Shown one piece after another: positions 61,255 through 64,000 of a DNA stretch of 64,000 nt. A program made the translations under genes and the position numbers. The DNA is from Planctomycetota bacterium (GTDB lineage Bacteria > Planctomycetota > UBA8742 > UBA2392). Position 1 is the stretch's first letter. The number at the start of each line of letters is the position of its first letter. The stretch is from NCBI GenBank assembly GCA_019186845.1, contig JABARW010000030.1, forward strand, positions 16,045-80,044, given 5' to 3'. Below the pieces are notes generated by a model. It was not told the DNA's origin. It saw nothing but the letters and a program-made list of their open reading frames with translations, and did no database searches.

Positions 61255-61779
61255 ATGATCACTCTGCTCCAGATCTGCCGCTGGCTTTACCGCACCCTCA
61301 ACTCCGACGTGCGCCCGTGGCAGATTGGCGTGGCGGTGCTGCTGGGTGCCTTGGCCGGGCTCTTGCCCCTGGGCCTGGGGACCCTGGTGGTATTTCTGGT
61401 CATCCTGCTCATCAACTGTCACTTTGGAACGGCCTTCTTCGCGTTTGGCATTTTCCGCCTCATGGCCTGGCCCCTGCAACTGGTGCTCATCCGGCCCCTG
61501 GGCGCGGCATTTACCGATCACCTGCCCCAGGCCGGCAAGGACTTCCTGGTACAGGCGGCGAAAACACCGGTGCTGAGCCTGTTCCGACTGGATTATTTTG
61601 ACGTGGCGGGCGGTTTTGCGCTCTGGTTGCTGCTGGCCCTGCCCCTGCTGATTTTCACGACGCTGTTCTTCAGGCGCTATCAGGAAATGCTGACGCAGAA
61701 GCTGGCTCAATCACGTGTCATGAAGGTTCTTTCCCAGATCTGGCTTTTCAAGGCTCTGCGCTATGTCTTCGTCGGGTGA
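61255..61779 (+). CDS. TIGR03546-like integral membrane protein
   Basis: The 174-residue protein has about four membrane helices (VAVLLGALAGLLPLGLGTLV, VFLVILLINCHFGTAFFAFG, FALWLLLALPLLIFTTLFF) between short polar segments. The N-terminal LYRTLNSDVRPWQIGVAVLL fits the TIGR03546 family, whose members are usually followed by a TIGR03545 gene. Such a gene follows here and overlaps it by 17 bp. Function is unknown. It is divergent from the tRNA group. Confidence 0.75.
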   Translation: MITLLQICRWLYRTLNSDVRPWQIGVAVLLGALAGLLPLGLGTLVVFLVILLINCHFGTAFFAFGIFRLMAWPLQLVLIRPLGAAFTDHLPQAGKDFLVQAAKTPVLSLFRLDYFDVAGGFALWLLLALPLLIFTTLFFRRYQEMLTQKLAQSRVMKVLSQIWLFKALRYVFVG

Positions 61780-64000
61780 CGCCCAGAAGCCGGCGCGCCC
61801 GGCCCGCTTTCTGCGCCTCAACGCGATCTTCGCGTTGCCGGTGCTGATTGTTCCCGCGCTTTTGGCCTACTACTTCATGATTGACGGGGCCGTGCGCGAA
61901 CAGGTGCTGGCGCAATCCGTCGACCTTGCCGGCTACAAGGGGCAGGCCGAGGTCGAAGAAGTAACCTTCTCGATCTTCGGGCCCAAGCTCACCGTGCGCG
62001 AGCTGCGGGCCTGGCAGGACCTCGAGGGCGGGCGCCACGAGGTGCTCTATGTGGGTGAGTCCAATTTTGATGTGGAGTTCTGGCCTCTGCTTGAGCGGCG
62101 ACTGGTCGTCAACGAGGTGACGGCGTCGCGCATTCGTTATGAGTCGCCCCGGCCTGAGCCGGCCCCGCCAGGCGGTCCTGCCGGGGGGCCCTCCCCTCAG
62201 CCCGAAGCACCCCCGAAAACGCCCAACGACTATGTCAACGACTACCTGAAGCAGGTTGAGGACTTCCTCAACAGCGACGAGTACCGCCAGGGCAAGGAGT
62301 GGCTGGAGAAGCTTCGCAAGTACATGGATGAGCGCGAAGACAAGGAAGCCAAAGAAGCCGCGCGCCGTCAGAAAGAACTCACCGGCCAGGCCGGGCGGCC
62401 CACTTACGTGACGCGCGCCCTGAGAGAGCACGGCGTGCCGCCTGCCCTGGTCGTGAAGAAGGCCGGCGTGAGCGAGCTGGAGTTCGTGCTGGGCACGAGC
62501 GGCAACGCCCAGCTTGGCAGCAAACTCAGTAACGTGGAGCTGGTCGCTCAAAGCGTCAGCTCCGACCCCCTGGCCTACCGACTGCCCATGGAGTTCAAGG
62601 CGGGCGGCAACCTGGACGGCGATGCGGGCCGCCGCGTCGAGCTGGGGCTGGTGCTGCGTTTTGACCCAGAAGAGCTGGTGCGGCTGGAACAAGTGAAGGG
62701 CGGGTTCACGCTGGCCAGGCTGCCCCTTGAGGGACTGGTGGACACATCGGAGTTCGGCGACACGCTTTTGGGCGTTGAGCTGTCGCTCGTGCACTATGCG
62801 CCGACCCATCCCGCACTGGGCGGGCGCACGCGCCTGACTCTGGCCGGCGGGATCAACCCGCCAGGCTTCTCGATTCCGGGCAAGTCTTCGCGCCTGAACG
62901 TGAACCTCTGGTTTGGCGGCTACGCCAAAGAGAACAAGCTGGGTCCGTTTCTTCCCAGCGGGCTGGGATTCTCGGTGGAGCATGTAGCCCTGGATGGTCT
63001 GCTTGGCAAGGCGGGTGGCCTGGGCCTTCCCGTGGCCAGGGGCGCTTCTTTCAGCTTTGGCACCTGCGATGAGCAGGGCCGTTTCGACACGCCCCAGGCC
63101 GCCGTGACCTGGCACGACGGCCTTGATCTGAAGCTGCGACTGAGCGTGGATGGCTTGAAGTTCAACGAGGCCGAGTCCAAAGGCAAGCAGGTGCTGGGAT
63201 TGCCGGCCGACCTGCTGGCCAAGGGGCTCAACCGGGTCATGGAAGGCATGAGCGCCGACGGCAAGCGCCTTGAGGTCATGGTGGGTTTCAGCGGCAAGGC
63301 CAGCGACTTCAAGTTCGGCATCATGCGGCCCGGCCTTCGCACGTTTGTGGACGCCTGCATAAACGCGCTGTATCTCAACGCCGATGAAATCGAGTCACTG
63401 GTGGAGTTGCCCTTCGCTGTAGGCCGCCAGGGCCGCATTGGCTTGTTCAGCGCTGATGCGCTGGGCAACCGGCGGACGCCCGCCTTTGACCTCGAACAGG
63501 CCCAAGACGAGGGGCTTGGGGATCTGCGCGTGGTGCTTTCGCTGTCAGGGCTGACCATCGCGCCCAGGGCGGGGCAGAGCAGGATTGCGGGGCTGCCCGC
63601 AGACGACTTCTGCACGGCCTTCAACACGTTTGTCGCCAACCAGGGTGAGGCCGGCGTGAAGTTCCGTTGCCGCCTTTTCAACGGTGAAGGCAAGTTCTCG
63701 CCGGCTTTAGAGAGTCCCGGCTTGCGCGGGCTGGTGGATGCCCTCGTGGGAGTGTTCGGTTACAGCGGCCGCCAGCTCAACGAGAAGTTCAATCTTCCTT
63801 TTGTGCTGCCTCACGACCTTCAGGCCCAGCTGTTCAGCGTGGATGGGGCGGGCTCGCCGCGCAATTTCAGTTCACCCGGGGCAGACAGTGACAGCCTGGC
63901 GGACCTGCGTGTGGCCCTGAACGTTTCAAAGGCGCGCATCAGCCCCAAGCCGGGCCAGGACCGAATTTTCGGCCTTCCGGCCCGCGAGTTCTGCGCGGGT
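61763..64000 (+). CDS. TIGR03545-like AsmA-type membrane protein, 3' end outside window
   Basis: From the ATG at 61763 the frame stays open to the window end (746 codons visible, no stop). One membrane helix near residues 22-42 (IFALPVLIVPALLAYYFMID) is followed by VEEVTFSIFGPKLTVRELRA, FDVEFWPLLERRLVVNEVTA, a Pro-rich linker and a charged coiled coil, as in TIGR03545. The rest is strand-rich and holds at least two homologous modules: DLRVVLSLSGLTIAPRAGQS near 63518 and DLRVALNVSKARISPKPGQD near 63902, preceded by PGLRTFVDACINAL and PGLRGLVDALVGVF. This resembles AsmA-like lipid-transfer proteins, which is inference. Confidence 0.7.
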   Translation, partial: MSSSGDAQKPARPARFLRLNAIFALPVLIVPALLAYYFMIDGAVREQVLAQSVDLAGYKGQAEVEEVTFSIFGPKLTVRELRAWQDLEGGRHEVLYVGESNFDVEFWPLLERRLVVNEVTASRIRYESPRPEPAPPGGPAGGPSPQPEAPPKTPNDYVNDYLKQVEDFLNSDEYRQGKEWLEKLRKYMDEREDKEAKEAARRQKELTGQAGRPTYVTRALREHGVPPALVVKKAGVSELEFVLGTSGNAQLGSKLSNVELVAQSVSSDPLAYRLPMEFKAGGNLDGDAGRRVELGLVLRFDPEELVRLEQVKGGFTLARLPLEGLVDTSEFGDTLLGVELSLVHYAPTHPALGGRTRLTLAGGINPPGFSIPGKSSRLNVNLWFGGYAKENKLGPFLPSGLGFSVEHVALDGLLGKAGGLGLPVARGASFSFGTCDEQGRFDTPQAAVTWHDGLDLKLRLSVDGLKFNEAESKGKQVLGLPADLLAKGLNRVMEGMSADGKRLEVMVGFSGKASDFKFGIMRPGLRTFVDACINALYLNADEIESLVELPFAVGRQGRIGLFSADALGNRRTPAFDLEQAQDEGLGDLRVVLSLSGLTIAPRAGQSRIAGLPADDFCTAFNTFVANQGEAGVKFRCRLFNGEGKFSPALESPGLRGLVDALVGVFGYSGRQLNEKFNLPFVLPHDLQAQLFSVDGAGSPRNFSSPGADSDSLADLRVALNVSKARISPKPGQDRIFGLPAREFCAG

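Overview
This is a GC-rich bacterial chromosome segment dominated by one long, leftward block of translation and transcription genes, with a varied accessory region on its left side. No ribosomal RNA or marker gene fixes the phylum. Extended SecE and ribosomal proteins, an alpha-alpha toroid (squalene-cyclase-like) secreted protein, many TPR lipoproteins and a bacterial XPB helicase fit the Planctomycetota or a related deep-branching Gram-negative lineage. That placement is inference. An outer-membrane barrel, lipoproteins and an MlaD-domain protein argue for a two-membrane envelope.

Left region (1-22 kb). A partial MlaD-domain protein converges on nrdR. A TetR regulator precedes a PaaA/BoxB-type di-iron protein, which ends in a strong terminator before katG. 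Next come a leftward TPR protein with a decayed, duplicated 5' end, a rightward lipoprotein, a secreted Pro/Gly repeat protein and a toroid protein. A four-gene leftward operon encodes a beta-barrel outer-membrane protein, a membrane histidine kinase, a sigma54-dependent response regulator and a secreted coiled-coil protein; a 13-bp inverted repeat abuts its candidate promoter. Divergent from it, a rightward chain with 4-bp start/stop overlaps encodes an XPB-like helicase, a 65-residue protein, an XPB-partner-like protein broken by one in-frame amber codon, and a TPR lipoprotein.

Middle region (22-46 kb). Reading leftward, in transcription order: rpsL; rpsG; fusA; the S10 block (rpsJ rplC rplD rplW rplB rpsS rplV rpsC rplP rpmC rpsQ); the spc block (rplN rplX rplE rpsN rpsH rplF rplR rpsE rplO secY); adk map infA rpmJ; the alpha block (rpsM rpsK rpoA rplQ); then trmD, rplS and yraN. 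rpmD and rpsD are missing from their usual slots, and rpsP and rimM are missing beside trmD. The genes are separated by unusually roomy spacers, and rpsL, rpsG and fusA look like separate transcription units.

Right region (45-61 kb). Again leftward: tRNA-Thr(UGU), tRNA-Tyr, tRNA-Gly, tRNA-Thr(GGU), tuf, rpmG, tRNA-Trp, secE, nusG, rplK, rplA, rplJ, rplL, rpoB, rpoC, and a TPR lipoprotein behind the rpoC terminator. The tRNA-tuf order matches the Escherichia coli thrU-tyrU-glyT-thrT-tufB cluster. At the right edge a rightward pair resembling the TIGR03546 and TIGR03545 families begins, and the second gene runs out of the window.

The most noteworthy items are the XPB module with its amber-split partner, the histone-tail-like extension on adenylate kinase, low-complexity tails on several ribosomal proteins, an arginine at the streptomycin-resistance position of S12, and the duplicated 99-bp fragment behind the TPR gene.
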